Assembly: GCF_963665675.1 (NCBI RefSeq)
Contig: NZ_OY762426.1
Span: 1,550,001-1,614,000 of the forward strand
Length of the DNA: 64,000 nt
Direction: 5' to 3'
From: an uncultured Methanolobus sp.
Lineage (GTDB): Archaea; Halobacteriota; Methanosarcinia; Methanosarcinales; Methanosarcinaceae
Part shown: positions 53,079 through 63,172 of the stretch, piece after piece
How positions within the stretch are numbered: position 1 is the stretch's first letter
Layout: every line of letters starts with the position of its first letter
Made by a program: the position numbers and the translations under genes
Notes under the pieces: model-generated
Database searches by the model: none
Seen by the model: the letters and a program-made list of their open reading frames with translations, nothing else
Told to the model about the DNA's origin: nothing

Positions 53079-55202
53079 ATGAGCGAGAAATGTGTAGAAT
53101 GCAACGGGAAAGGCTATCGTGTCACCGGCACTGCTAAATGCCCCGAGTGCAAAGGGACGGGAAAATCAAAGTCCATTGACCTTATGAAACTTTCAGAAAA
53201 GGATATGGCGAACTTTTTGAAAAATGGATCTTCCTGCGACAACTGTAGCGGGACAGGAGATATTGAAGAGCGGGAGAAATGTGCCGCGTGTTCCGGCAAA
53301 GGTGTCTTTTATAAGTGCAAGGTTTGTGGGGCTGAAATGGACCGCCTTTATCAGGGCGATGAGGTCTGTCATTCATGTGCAAAACAGCAGATAGTGTACA
53401 AACTTGACAACTCGTGTACTCTCGATGAGCTTGAAGTCGGAAAAATGTACCATTCAACAGTAAGGAACATTGCCGATTTCGGAGTATTCGTTGATCTTAA
53501 TTCTAATCTCAGGGGGCTTATTCATTCCAGTAACATGAAAGGACCACTGGAAGTCGGTGAACCGGTCATTGTCAGTTTAAAGGAAATTAAACCAAGAGGT
53601 AAAATGGATCTGGTTCCCAGGAATTTGAAAGAATACCAGACCATTGAACTTGAAAAGAAGCTCCCTATCATGCTTGCCAGTGAAATGGCACAAATGGTAG
53701 GTAAGAAAGTAAAGGTGCAGGGAGAGGTCATACAGATCAAACAAACTGCCGGGCCTACTATATTCACAATTGCAGATGAAAGCGGACAGATCTCCGGTGC
53801 CGCATTTGAGAGCGCAGGTGAGAGAGCTTATCCGGATGTTGAAGTCGATATGATCGTTGCAGCCACCGGCGAGGTTTCAGCTCGTGGCGATAGTTTCCAG
53901 CTTGAGGTCCAGAGTCTTAAAAGGCTGACCGGTTCACAGGAAACTGAGATTCTCAATCGTATTGAAGCTGCCATTGACAGCAGAGCGGAACCATATGAAA
54001 TTGAATACATGGTTGAAAGTGAGGTTCTTGAAAATCTCAGACCTATCATGAAGAAGGCTGCAAAGGAAATCAGAAAGGCAATTATTAAATCTACGCCTAT
54101 CCTCCTGCGCCACCATGCCGATGCTGATGGAATGACAGCTGCTCTGGCTATTGAGAAAGCCATCATGCCACTGATACAAGATGTGAACGGCCAGGATGGA
54201 GAATATCACTTTTACAGACGTGCTCCTTCAAAGGCACCTTTCTATGAAGTGACGGACGTTGTACGTGATATCGGCTTCGCCCTTGAGGATGCAGCAAGAC
54301 ATGGACAGAAGATGCCTCTTGTCATAAGTGTGGATAATGGATCTTCCAATGAGAATGTGGCTGCAATGAAGCAGGCACAAGTGTATGGCATCCAGATGAT
54401 AGTGATGGACCACCACCAACCCGATGATGTGGTCGATGAATTCCTATTAACCCATGTTAACCCGGCACACGTTGGGGGAGACTTCGGTATGACGGCAGGT
54501 ATGCTCTGTACCGAGGTAGCACGTATGATAAATGTCAATGTTGAAAACGAAATTAAACATCTACCTGCCGTAGCTGCACTTGGTGACCGCTCAGAAGCTG
54601 AAGAGGCAAAGAGATACATAGAACTTGTATCTGACAAGTATACCCTGCAACACCTGAAAGATATGGCACTAGCCCTTGACTTTGCAGCATACTGGCTTAA
54701 ATTCAATCCTGGAAAAGGTATCGTTGATGATATCCTGGACTTTGGAGACCATACGATACACAATAATCTGGTCAATGTGCTTTGCGAACAGGCAAACGAA
54801 ATGATCGCTGAGCAAATAGATGTCTGTATGGCTCATGTCAAAGCACAGGACCTGCCAAATGGAGCAATCCTGAATGTGCTTGATGTTGAGAACCATGCTC
54901 ACAAATTTACATTCCCACCACCCGGAAAGACCTCAGGTGAAGTCCATGACAAGCTATGTCATAAATACGAAGATAAACCAGTTGTAACTATAGGATACGG
55001 ACCTGATTTTGCAGTTATCCGCTCAAGAGGTGTACTGATGAATATACCTCAGATGGTCAGGGAACTCTATGAAGAAGTAAAAGGCGGCGGAGTCAATGGT
55101 GGAGGACACCTGGTAGTTGGAAGTATCAAATTCGTTGAAGGAATGCGCACAGAAGTGCTTTCCAAATTAGTTGAAAAAATAGGAGCTGTAGGAGTTGAAT
55201 AA
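53079..55202 (+). CDS. RecJ-like DHH nuclease with DnaJ zinc finger, S1 and OB domains, 707 aa
   Basis: The N-terminus has repeated CxxCxGxG units (CVECNGKG, CPECKGTG, CDNCSGTG, CAACSGKG) plus CKVCG/CHSCAK. An S1 domain (GKMYHSTVRNIADFGVFVDL) spans ~115-185, an OB fold ~205-290, and DHH core RHHADADGMTAALAIE (near 343) and VMDHHQPDD (near 441) follow, with DHHA1 VNGGGHLVVGS near 670. Archaeal homologues process single-stranded DNA/RNA and associate with replication or repair. ATG follows AT-rich promoter DNA without a clear ribosome-binding site. Confidence 0.9.
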   Translation: MSEKCVECNGKGYRVTGTAKCPECKGTGKSKSIDLMKLSEKDMANFLKNGSSCDNCSGTGDIEEREKCAACSGKGVFYKCKVCGAEMDRLYQGDEVCHSCAKQQIVYKLDNSCTLDELEVGKMYHSTVRNIADFGVFVDLNSNLRGLIHSSNMKGPLEVGEPVIVSLKEIKPRGKMDLVPRNLKEYQTIELEKKLPIMLASEMAQMVGKKVKVQGEVIQIKQTAGPTIFTIADESGQISGAAFESAGERAYPDVEVDMIVAATGEVSARGDSFQLEVQSLKRLTGSQETEILNRIEAAIDSRAEPYEIEYMVESEVLENLRPIMKKAAKEIRKAIIKSTPILLRHHADADGMTAALAIEKAIMPLIQDVNGQDGEYHFYRRAPSKAPFYEVTDVVRDIGFALEDAARHGQKMPLVISVDNGSSNENVAAMKQAQVYGIQMIVMDHHQPDDVVDEFLLTHVNPAHVGGDFGMTAGMLCTEVARMINVNVENEIKHLPAVAALGDRSEAEEAKRYIELVSDKYTLQHLKDMALALDFAAYWLKFNPGKGIVDDILDFGDHTIHNNLVNVLCEQANEMIAEQIDVCMAHVKAQDLPNGAILNVLDVENHAHKFTFPPPGKTSGEVHDKLCHKYEDKPVVTIGYGPDFAVIRSRGVLMNIPQMVRELYEEVKGGGVNGGGHLVVGSIKFVEGMRTEVLSKLVEKIGAVGVE

Positions 55203-55239
55203 CTCCTACTGAAAAACAATAATTTCTCTTTTAATTGAA

Positions 55240-55851
55240 TCAGTCTACACGTACTATGCGCACCAGTGCATGTACAGGTACTTCAGAAAGAGTCTCAGAT
55301 CCGCTCTTGTCCACAAGTACGGCAATTGCAAGAGGCTTTGCACCGGAACTACGTAGGTGGGTTGCAACATCCCTCATTGTGTTTCCGGTAGTAATGACAT
55401 CATCAACGATGATACATTTCTTTCCCTTGATACCTGCAAAATTCCTGCTAAAAGCTCCGCTGAGTCTGGATTCATCGCCCTGCTCGTTATAAGCATGATA
55501 CACTGACAGTTGTGTGTTCAGCTCTTCTGCAATAAGACTTGCAAGGGGAACTCCGCTAAGGCCAATTCCGACAACAAGGTCAATATCATTGCCGGTAGCT
55601 TCCACGGTGTCGAGCACCATGTCGCACATGGCAATTCCGACATGTCGCATCCTGAATGCACTTTTCCCTATGTTCCTCCAGTTGACCGATATGTCTTTTG
55701 GTGCAGAGGAGACATCTTCCTTCTTTGCACGGGTCAGAAGCCATGTTACGGTTTCCTGGGAAACGTTAAGCTCATCTGCGATTTGCCTTGTAACAAGTCC
55801 ATTTGCCTGCAATTCAAGGGCTTTCTGGATCAATTTATCAATATTCTTCAT
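55240..55851 (-). CDS. gfcR: Orotate phosphoribosyltransferase-like regulator (GfcR-type), 203 aa
   Basis: An N-terminal helix-turn-helix (LVTRQIADELNVSQETVTWLL) is fused to a type I PRTase domain with the PRPP loop CIIVDDVITTGNTMRD. This layout is that of haloarchaeal GfcR, a transcription activator sensing sugar phosphates, and of PyrE-like proteins in methanogens. Whether it is an enzyme is unclear. GGGATTCGT precedes the ATG. Confidence 0.82.
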   Translation of the reverse strand: MKNIDKLIQKALELQANGLVTRQIADELNVSQETVTWLLTRAKKEDVSSAPKDISVNWRNIGKSAFRMRHVGIAMCDMVLDTVEATGNDIDLVVGIGLSGVPLASLIAEELNTQLSVYHAYNEQGDESRLSGAFSRNFAGIKGKKCIIVDDVITTGNTMRDVATHLRSSGAKPLAIAVLVDKSGSETLSEVPVHALVRIVRVD

Positions 55852-55903
55852 ACGAATCCCGTATTTCCATCTTTAACTTATATGTAATATATCAACAGAG
55901 GTG

Positions 55904-56383
55904 TTATATTTTTCTTTTGCGCCTTTTCTTCAAAGGAGAACCACAAACAGGACATACATCACCACTATCAAATTTTCTCCGGCAGCCTGTACACTGCTTT
56001 TGCCATACCAGCACATCCTTTATCTTTTTCTGGGCCACAGGCTTTACTTCAAGCCCCAGAACCTTTGCAACATTCTGGACTGCATAGTCATCAGTCAGAA
56101 GCACTGAATTCCCTTTGTATTCAAGTGCCTTGGCCAGAATATCAATATCAGTTGGGGACAGTTCCTCACAGTCCTTTGTCTCATTGGCAACCTGCAGAAC
56201 TTTTTCACGGAAAGAATCCTCCGGCATTTCAACCCTGGCACCGCTCTCGCGTGCAAGATCAAAACGCATAGCTGCTTCACTGCTTTTCAGTTCATTAACT
56301 ACTGAGGGAATTGTTATGATTCTATAAGGTTCTATTCCGCTTCCCATAATAAAGACAGCAGAATCCGCGATGTAGTATTCCAT
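55904..56383 (-). CDS. nob1: Endoribonuclease Nob1, PIN domain plus zinc ribbon, 159 aa
   Basis: It matures the 3' end of 16S rRNA. The PIN domain begins YYIADSAVFIMG with the first catalytic aspartate, and has LSPTDIDILAKALEY and LLTDDYAVQNVAK with the other acidic residues. The zinc ribbon (CTGCRRKFDSGDVCPVCG) and basic tail KKRRKRKI would hold rRNA. Length fits archaeal Nob1. Confidence 0.93.
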   Translation of the reverse strand: MEYYIADSAVFIMGSGIEPYRIITIPSVVNELKSSEAAMRFDLARESGARVEMPEDSFREKVLQVANETKDCEELSPTDIDILAKALEYKGNSVLLTDDYAVQNVAKVLGLEVKPVAQKKIKDVLVWQKQCTGCRRKFDSGDVCPVCGSPLKKRRKRKI

Positions 56384-56503
56384 ATAATAGCAGATACTTT
56401 CTGAATACAGATTAATTCTTTGTTAGGGAACTATGGAGACGTATTTATTTCTTACACAAATTAATATATTTGCAAATACATATAGATGTGAAGAGGAACA
56501 TCT

Positions 56504-57214
56504 ATGTCAAGAATATCCAGTGGAATCAATGACCTGGACAAGAGACTACAGGGAGGTTTTCCTGAGGGTGAATGCATCCTCGTAACAGGAAAACCCGGAA
56601 CCGGTAAAACAATATTTGGAATGCAGTTCCTGTACAATGCATGTCTTGAAGGTAAAAAATGCATAATGATAGCAACAGAAGAAACCCCGGAAAAAATAGT
56701 AGAGCATGGAAAAATCCTTGGATTTGATCTGGGACCCTACATTGAGAAGAAACAACTCACAATGATTCATTTTTTCGAAATGAGGGTGATGAACATGGAA
56801 GAAGGTGGAGATAGTTGTACATGCATAAATATTGACACATTGAACAACCTGACACATATCATTGATGATGATGTGAACGTAATCGTTCTTGACAATATGG
56901 GGACATTCTCAATCGGAGTTGATCTTAGGACATTCAAGGAAGAACTTGAAGTGCTTGCGTTCCTGCTTTCCGCACAAAAAAGAACATCACTTATCATAAT
57001 GGATGCAGCAGCTCATGAATTCACGCATAATATCGCCGAATATTCTACCTATGGGACCATCAAACTGATGTTCAAGGAAAATCCCTACACCGGTAAAATG
57101 GAAAGGTTCATGTTCATTCCTAAAATGCGGGGGACAAAAATAACTCTGGAACCCATTAACTACGATATTACTGAAGAAGGAATTAAATTATTTTCACCAA
57201 AAGGCAATAGATAA
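56504..57214 (+). CDS. KaiC/RadA-like RecA-superfamily ATPase, copy A, 236 aa
   Basis: Single RecA-like domain: SGINDLDKRLQGGFPEG, Walker A GKPGTGKT near residue 28, catalytic glutamates in ATEETPEK, Walker B VIVLDNMG near 128. Archaeal single-domain KaiC-like proteins take part in signalling and archaellum or regulatory switching; the role here is open. GAGGAACATCT precedes the ATG. It is a close paralogue of the next gene (same length and motif order), so a tandem duplication is likely. Confidence 0.87.
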   Translation: MSRISSGINDLDKRLQGGFPEGECILVTGKPGTGKTIFGMQFLYNACLEGKKCIMIATEETPEKIVEHGKILGFDLGPYIEKKQLTMIHFFEMRVMNMEEGGDSCTCINIDTLNNLTHIIDDDVNVIVLDNMGTFSIGVDLRTFKEELEVLAFLLSAQKRTSLIIMDAAAHEFTHNIAEYSTYGTIKLMFKENPYTGKMERFMFIPKMRGTKITLEPINYDITEEGIKLFSPKGNR

Positions 57215-57290
57215 TATAAGGTATGTGAGCACTGGAAATACAATTATTTTATTGATGCCTAACTTTGCAAAGGAGAACGTGGTGTAAATT

Positions 57291-58016
57291 ATGGAAAGGA
57301 TCTCTACCGGGATTTCTGATATCGATAAGAAAATACAGGGAGGATTTCCTGTAGGGGAATCATATCTGTTAACTGGAGAACCCGGCACAGGTAAGACAAT
57401 ATTTGGGTTACACTTTATCTACAATGCATGCACGGAAGGAAAAAAGTGTGCAATTCTGGCAACAGAAGAAACACCGGAAAAGATTGTGCGGCATGGAAAA
57501 ACTGTTGGCCTGGACATTGAGCCCTTCGTAGAAAGCAACCAGCTTACAATGATACGCGTGCTTGAAAAAAGAATAGAGGGCATGGAGGATAAATACGCAA
57601 ATATTATCACAAATACCAGCGACCCACGCAATATCAAATACACAATTCCTGAAGATGTAGAGGTAGTTGTCATTGATAACATGGGTACTTTTTCAATAGG
57701 GGAGGAATTGAACGTATTCAGGGACAAACTTGATACACTAATTTACCTGTTCTCTGAATCGAACTGGACATCTCTTATAATAATGGATGCAACTGCACAT
57801 GAACTCACTCACAGGATATCTGAATATTCAAGTAGCGGAACCATTCGGTTAATGATAAAGGAAAACCCCTATACCGGAAAAATGGAAAGGTTCATGTACA
57901 TTCCTAAAATGCGTGACACGGACATCTCACTTGAGATTATAAACTACAGCATAACCAGTCAGGGAATCAAGTTGTCTGCTTCAAAGTCTGCTTCTAAGAC
58001 AAATAAATTAATATAA
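57291..58016 (+). CDS. KaiC/RadA-like RecA-superfamily ATPase, copy B, 241 aa
   Basis: Same architecture as the preceding gene: SGISDIDKKIQGGFPVGE, Walker A GEPGTGKT, ATEETPEK, Walker B VVVIDNMG and ENPYTGKMERFM shared near the C-terminus. The region around residues 85-110 differs most between the copies, which may set partner specificity. GGTGTAAATT precedes the ATG. nadE follows directly. Confidence 0.87.
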   Translation: MERISTGISDIDKKIQGGFPVGESYLLTGEPGTGKTIFGLHFIYNACTEGKKCAILATEETPEKIVRHGKTVGLDIEPFVESNQLTMIRVLEKRIEGMEDKYANIITNTSDPRNIKYTIPEDVEVVVIDNMGTFSIGEELNVFRDKLDTLIYLFSESNWTSLIIMDATAHELTHRISEYSSSGTIRLMIKENPYTGKMERFMYIPKMRDTDISLEIINYSITSQGIKLSASKSASKTNKLI

Positions 58017-58055
58017 TTGAAACATTCTCCATTAAAAACCGGCAGGATTGATAAA

Positions 58056-58835
58056 ATGGACATTTCAAAAGCTAAAGACATCATAGTTGAGTTTATCAAG
58101 GAAAAAACAACAGAGGCAGGCGTAAAAGGTGCTGTTGTAGGTCTTAGTGGAGGGATTGATTCCGCACTTACTGCATACCTGACAGTTGAAGCCCTTGGTA
58201 AAGAAAATGTTCTTGGAATACACATGCCTGAACTCAACCTGACACCTGCCGAGGATGTACTGGATGCCACAGAAGTCGCGGAGAGACTTGGAATCGAATT
58301 CAAGACTGTTGATATTTCAGAAATACTTGCAGGATACATGAACTCAATTCCTGAAAGTTCGGATTCTAATTCGCATTCAAATGGCAACCTCAAAGCCAGA
58401 ATACGCATGTCAGTTCTTTATTACTATGCCAACAGCACGTCCGGGATGGTTATGGGAACCGGCAACAAGACTGAAATACTTCTAGGTTACTTTACAAAAT
58501 ACGGAGACGGCGGGGTTGACCTTGAGCCTATTGGTGACCTTTACAAAACAGAAGTGAGGGAAATGTCAAAGCTCATGGAAGTTCCGGAAGAGATTATCAC
58601 CAAAGCTCCGTCTGCAAGGCTCTGGGAAGACCAGACAGATGAGGATGAGCTTGGAATTACCTATGAACTTGTGGACAGGTTCCTCGCACTTTTACTTGAA
58701 GGTGAAACGCCCCAGGTAGCCCAGAATACTCTGGGAATGAGCGTAACTCAAAGGGATTCAGTCCTGAAAAGGATTAATGCAAACCTGCACAAACAGAAAG
58801 CTGCTCCAATAGCAGAACTCAAATTATTAAGGTAA
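58056..58835 (+). CDS. nadE: NAD+ synthetase (ammonia type), 259 aa
   Basis: It amidates nicotinic acid adenine dinucleotide. The PP-loop GLSGGIDSALTAYL lies near residue 33 and the second ATP/NaAD region GTGNKTEILLGYFTKYGDGG near 145. No glutaminase domain is present, as usual for archaeal short forms. ATG at 58056 has AGGA upstream; the longer frame from TTG 58017 overlaps the KaiC-like stop. Confidence 0.93.
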   Translation: MDISKAKDIIVEFIKEKTTEAGVKGAVVGLSGGIDSALTAYLTVEALGKENVLGIHMPELNLTPAEDVLDATEVAERLGIEFKTVDISEILAGYMNSIPESSDSNSHSNGNLKARIRMSVLYYYANSTSGMVMGTGNKTEILLGYFTKYGDGGVDLEPIGDLYKTEVREMSKLMEVPEEIITKAPSARLWEDQTDEDELGITYELVDRFLALLLEGETPQVAQNTLGMSVTQRDSVLKRINANLHKQKAAPIAELKLLR

Positions 58836-58841
58836 GTTCAC

Positions 58842-60146
58842 TCACCTGCCATGGAACACTGGCAACTCCTCATTTTCAAATCGCAGGAGTTGTTTTGCAA
58901 GATGACGCCTTGCACATGGAGGGACTTCATAAAAGCCCGGTAAAACATCTCTTTTAATTTCTGTTTTTTCAGGAATCTCCGAACTTGTACCACATTTCTT
59001 ACACCTGTAACCCTGTTCTGAACCTGCAGATTTCATTCGCTTTCCACAGGAAGGACAGGAAGGATTTCGAATATCATACTCTTTTGCCAGCTTTATGACC
59101 TTTATCTTTTCAATATTCAGGGTATTTTCAGTAACACTGCCATACACAATCACTCTGTCATCAGGGATCAGTTTACGTACGAGTTCCCTGAAGTTCTTTG
59201 TAGGCTCAAAGGCAGCACAGTCAATAATATCACCTGCCGCATCCTTCAGAGTAAATATTGTATGCCCGCCCCTGATGGTCACAGGTTCAGAACAAACCTC
59301 TCCTTCCAGAATATAGGAATGCATTTCCTCAATTTCACTAATCGATGAAACAGGTATCAGATGCATGTCGGTTCCCTGATTAGTGCGGTAAACACAGATG
59401 CGTTCAACAGGCTCGGAAACTACAAAGGAAGCAGCTTTTTCAACAGAAGCCGCACCTTTTCCTCTTATTCCGTAAAGTACAGGGTCTCCTGAATGCGGAA
59501 CACATACTATCATGTTGTTGACCAAATCCACAGTATCCCATGTATCGGGATATGTCTGCCTGTCTGCTTCAAAAATGGAACTGTCATCAACAACACGTTT
59601 TGTGCCCCATACTTCCTTTTCCCTGTAAGCAAGATACTCATACGTGTGATCCCATTTTAGATCAAGCATGGCTCCACAAGCAGAAAGAGCACCTATCAGG
59701 CCGCGCCCATTCTTAAATGCCCGGAACTCAAGTCCAAGCCTGGATGCAAGTTCCTTTGCTTCATCTATTGTGATGACATCTTTGACAGCGCGCTTAAAAA
59801 AAGAACTTAGTTCGTCTCTGGCGGCATCAAACATTCTCTCTTCAACAAAAACAACACCGGGATTTGTATTTTCATTATCCAGACATGCCATTGATGATAT
59901 TTTATTGGTAACGTGCCGGATTACTTTATCTTTATCCTCAAATTCAATGAACAGTGCGACTGCTGCGTTTCCACGGGTCTTGTAAGGAATCGTAGGATTC
60001 AGGCGCACCAGTATTGGTTCTGATATGACCTGTGCAAAAGAAGACAGTTCATCCCTTAAAAGAGCACACAGGTATGTGGTGCACATGCCTTCTCTGGAAT
60101 CCGTGTCATCAATTCCAATGACCATTTTAATGTTTTCACTGCCCAT
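58842..60146 (-). CDS. tiaS: tRNA(Ile2) 2-agmatinylcytidine synthetase, 434 aa
   Basis: It attaches agmatine to C34 of tRNA-Ile(CAU) so that it reads AUA. The N-terminal kinase-like TCKD domain starts VIGIDDTDSREGMCTTYL, followed by a ferredoxin-like domain with AFKNGRGLIGALSACGA, an OB domain (VTIRGGHTIFTLKDAAG) and a C-terminal zinc ribbon CPSCGKRM...CKKCG. Length fits. The start may be ATG 60146 or the methionine at 60125 that gives the classic MVIGIDDTDS. Confidence 0.92.
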   Translation of the reverse strand: MGSENIKMVIGIDDTDSREGMCTTYLCALLRDELSSFAQVISEPILVRLNPTIPYKTRGNAAVALFIEFEDKDKVIRHVTNKISSMACLDNENTNPGVVFVEERMFDAARDELSSFFKRAVKDVITIDEAKELASRLGLEFRAFKNGRGLIGALSACGAMLDLKWDHTYEYLAYREKEVWGTKRVVDDSSIFEADRQTYPDTWDTVDLVNNMIVCVPHSGDPVLYGIRGKGAASVEKAASFVVSEPVERICVYRTNQGTDMHLIPVSSISEIEEMHSYILEGEVCSEPVTIRGGHTIFTLKDAAGDIIDCAAFEPTKNFRELVRKLIPDDRVIVYGSVTENTLNIEKIKVIKLAKEYDIRNPSCPSCGKRMKSAGSEQGYRCKKCGTSSEIPEKTEIKRDVLPGFYEVPPCARRHLAKQLLRFENEELPVFHGR

Positions 60147-60468
60147 TTGACCAATTGCAAATACAATTGATTAGCTTTAAATGATTCCTCTGATAGAAAA
60201 TTATCAGCAATCTTATAAGCCCTGTAAATATCATTCTCCTATGACTGGTAAAAGAACATGTATCTCAGTTCTTTTACCCACTTCACTGACTGCACGAATG
60301 GAGTCTCCATGTGCCTCCACCCCACTTTTGCAAAGATACAGGCCAAGACCATTTCCACCGTAGCGGCGTGTACGGGAACCATCTACCTGATAGAACCTCT
60401 TGAAGATGTGAGGCATCTCATCCTTTGAAATACCTATTCCGGTATCTTCAACAATCACATGGGTATTC

Positions 60469-60483
60469 TTTTTTTCCTGAAAA
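60469..60483. repeat. Left inverted repeat of the inversion
   Basis: Plus strand TTTTTTTCCTGAAAA. Its reverse complement contains TTTTCAGGAAAAA, identical to 61546-61558. Homology of the kinase switches strand exactly here. Confidence 0.75.
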
Positions 60484-61545
60484 TTACAGACATGAAATAG
60501 TCTCCTACTAAGATAAGTTCGTATCTGGTGAGATCGATTCAGTTACAAACCTTGAAGTCCCTATAATTTGTGCAGATGACTCCCGAAAATATGTCCTGTG
60601 GAATGCGTTTTCTTTGATGGATGATAATAGCAGGTTTGAAGGAGTTCTCATATCAGGCAAAGATATTACAGATATAAAGATCGCTGAAAAAGCTCTTCTT
60701 CTGGATGAATCAAGGCTGGAGGCTCTTGTAGAGTTGAATCAGCACTCACACTCCAATAGGGGATATTCCCGATTTTTCACTGGAAAAAGCAGTTGATCTT
60801 ACTGAAAACATTGTAGGTTATGTTGGTTTTGAGCTTAAACCCGTAAATACAGATTATAGTATCGGGGAAACTAATCTATGGGGCATGGTTGTAAAGGAAC
60901 GTGAACCTATAATCTCAAACAATTATCCTGAAGATTCTCCTATGAAAAAAATTTCTCCTGCTGGACATGTGAGTATTCGTAATTACCTCTCAGACAGATA
61001 ACACTTCGAATGGAAGGCACATGGAAGCTCATACAGAGAAGAAAAAATGAAGAGAAGATTAAATCATATGCAAGGGAAGTTGCAGAGAACAACAAAGAAC
61101 TGGAATCCCTGGATCATATGAAAGATGAGTTCATTGCAAACATAACTCACGAACTCAAAACTCCCCTTATTCTTATTAAAGGATACAGTAGACTTCTTTA
61201 TGAAGGACATCTGGGCCCAATGACTGATGACCAGAAAAAAGGGTCGGGTACAATTCTCCAGGATGCTGAAAGGTTACATAAACTGATTGATTCACTTTTA
61301 TATATGCAGAACATCCACTCAGGAAACATACAGTACCATTTGAATTACATTGATATTGTCACCGTACTCGATTATGTGATCGACGGATCCTTAAAAAACA
61401 GGTATGCTCCTGAGCTTATAATAGAATATTCTTCACCTCTGCCCTTTATCTGTGGAAATGCGACCTATCTGGAACAGGTCTTTTCACACGTACTTGAAAA
61501 TGTTTTCAAATTCATTCCTCCGGATGGATCAGTCACAGTTGAAGC

Positions 61546-61558
61546 TTTTCAGGAAAAA
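61546..61558. repeat. Right inverted repeat of the inversion
   Basis: TTTTCAGGAAAAA, the 13-bp partner of the left repeat. The left copy has two extra A. Recombination between the two would flip ~1.06 kb. Confidence 0.75.
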
Positions 61559-62067
61559 GAAGTTCAAGCCATTTATTTCCGGATATCTGTTCTTCTTTGT
61601 ATCCGGTAAGTTCAAGAATTTTTTTATTGACGCATGAAATACTACCCTCAATATCCAGAAAAAGGATGGCCATAGGCAGTATGTCCATTATCTTGTGGGA
61701 TTTATTTTTTCATTCTCAATACCATTGATTATTTCCTGTGACCTGCTGGCAGATAAAGATATGATTATGCCAAATAAAAGGGAAATAAGGATAACTGAAA
61801 GGCGTATGTATTTTTCAGGAGCGGAAATGCCCGGAACAAGGTTGTCTGCCAAAGACCTGTCCGAATAAAAACAATAGTTTAGTAATGCGTCTCTCTGTGC
61901 CCGTATTTTCACTCAACAGACAGTGCACGAGCAATCTTATTTTGTTATGTATTGCTGTATATACACCATTATTTCTGCAGATCTGATATATAATTGTAAC
62001 ATAAAATATTTTTAGAAAAAATCATCATGAATAAGGTGTTTCCTCCTAATGTCTAAATATAGAAAAG

Positions 62068-62077
62068 TTTTATATAG
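62068..62077 (+). promoter_or_regulatory. TATA box of the COG1395-type regulator
   Basis: TTTTATATAG lies ~28 bases before ~62100, just upstream of ATG 62103. This places the in-frame start at 62049 outside the transcript and supports a near-leaderless message. Confidence 0.5.
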
Positions 62078-62102
62078 ATGTGCAAACAATGCCTATTTAG
62101 TC

Positions 62103-63071
62103 ATGACAAAAGAGATCCTTATACATCAGATTATTGATGTATTACAGCAGGCAGGCTTCATTGTATCAAAGAGATGCAATATCAGACCACGAAGCTTTGA
62201 TCTTGCAGCAAGAAAAGGTGAAACTCTTCTTTTCTGTAAAGTACTTTTTAACATAGACGGCCTCAACGAAGAGACCGCAAGGGAGATGAAGAGCCTCGCA
62301 CGGTATCTTGGAGGAACTGCAGTACTCACAGGTGCGAAAACCCGGGATCAAATGCTGGAAGACAGCGTAGTCTATATGCGCTATGATATTCCTGCAGTCA
62401 ATGTCCAGACTCTCTACGACTACTTTGTTGAGGAAGTCCCACCTCTTGTTTCAGCAGCTCCTGGTGGTCTTTATGTATCTATTGACGGTGATGTGCTCAG
62501 GGAAGCCCGCAAGAGAACCGAAATGTCTCTTGGAGCCCTTGCAACTGAACTGGGTGTTTCCAGAAGGACCATCAGCAAATATGAAGAAGGCGGGATGGAT
62601 GCATCCATAGATATAGTACTCCACCTTGAGGAACTGCTGGATGTTGCCCTTGCAAAATCAATAGATATACTCCATTGTTTTGAAAAGAAGACAAGTATTG
62701 AGGTTCCACAGGAAAAAACTAATGAAGCACAGCCGGATGAAGGAATTCTTGGAATGCTTCACGCACTTGGATACCAGGTGGTTTCCACAAGTCAGGCACC
62801 ATTTAAGGCAATCTCAAAGGATACATCCGACACTCTGCTCACCGGTGTCAGCACATACAGCAGTTCAATGATCAAGCGTGCAGATCTTATGAGTAGTATA
62901 TCCTGCGTTACAAGGACTAAATCTGTTTTCATAATCAATGGACAGATCAAGTCAGAAACTGTTGAAAATACGGTTCTTATAGAAAAGACAGAACTTGACA
63001 AGCTGTCCGGCACAGATGAGCTTGCTGATCTTATTAACGAGCGTACCAAGAAGCATAACATCAATATCTGA
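62103..63071 (+). CDS. Archaeal HTH regulator, COG1395 type, 322 aa
   Basis: The N-terminal ~120 residues resemble a restriction-nuclease-like fold (SFDLAARKGETLLFCKVLFN). A Cro/C1 helix-turn-helix follows at ~150-200 (MSLGALATELGVSRRTISKYE), then a linker and a C-terminal domain. This is the conserved archaeal COG1395 putative regulator; its targets are unknown. ATG 62103 is chosen because a TATA box lies ~28 bases upstream of the predicted transcript start. Confidence 0.85.
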   Translation: MTKEILIHQIIDVLQQAGFIVSKRCNIRPRSFDLAARKGETLLFCKVLFNIDGLNEETAREMKSLARYLGGTAVLTGAKTRDQMLEDSVVYMRYDIPAVNVQTLYDYFVEEVPPLVSAAPGGLYVSIDGDVLREARKRTEMSLGALATELGVSRRTISKYEEGGMDASIDIVLHLEELLDVALAKSIDILHCFEKKTSIEVPQEKTNEAQPDEGILGMLHALGYQVVSTSQAPFKAISKDTSDTLLTGVSTYSSSMIKRADLMSSISCVTRTKSVFIINGQIKSETVENTVLIEKTELDKLSGTDELADLINERTKKHNINI

Positions 63072-63172
63072 TTCCGAAAATTGTTGTTTTCAAAGGCTAG
63101 TCTGTTATTATTTCCGGCACTAATTAACAAATCCAAAACCCTAATATACAGATATACCTTTTAGAACTAGCA

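Larger units (their letters stand above)
60231..61912 (-). pseudogene. Sensor histidine kinase with its middle inverted and several frameshifts
   Basis: On the minus strand from 61912: one TM helix (LSVILISLLFGIIISL), then after a -1 slip a PAS start (ILPMAILFLDIEGSISCVNK...NKWLELLFPE) to 61546. The rest of the PAS, a GAF-like part and HisKA (ANITHELKTPL) lie on the plus strand at ~60484-61545. The HATPase end (VEDTGIGISKDE, YGGNGLGLYL) is back on the minus strand at 60231-60483. Flipping the middle joins ...LLFPEN to YRHEIVSY and ...VEAFQEKK to NTHVIVEDTG in frame. Stops and shifts inside the segment show it is also decayed. Confidence 0.82.

Noticed and set aside
61010..61609. HisKA-containing plus-strand frame as a functional kinase gene
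   Set aside because: It lacks the HATPase G boxes, which lie inverted at 60231-60483, and begins within a frameshifted GAF/PAS region.
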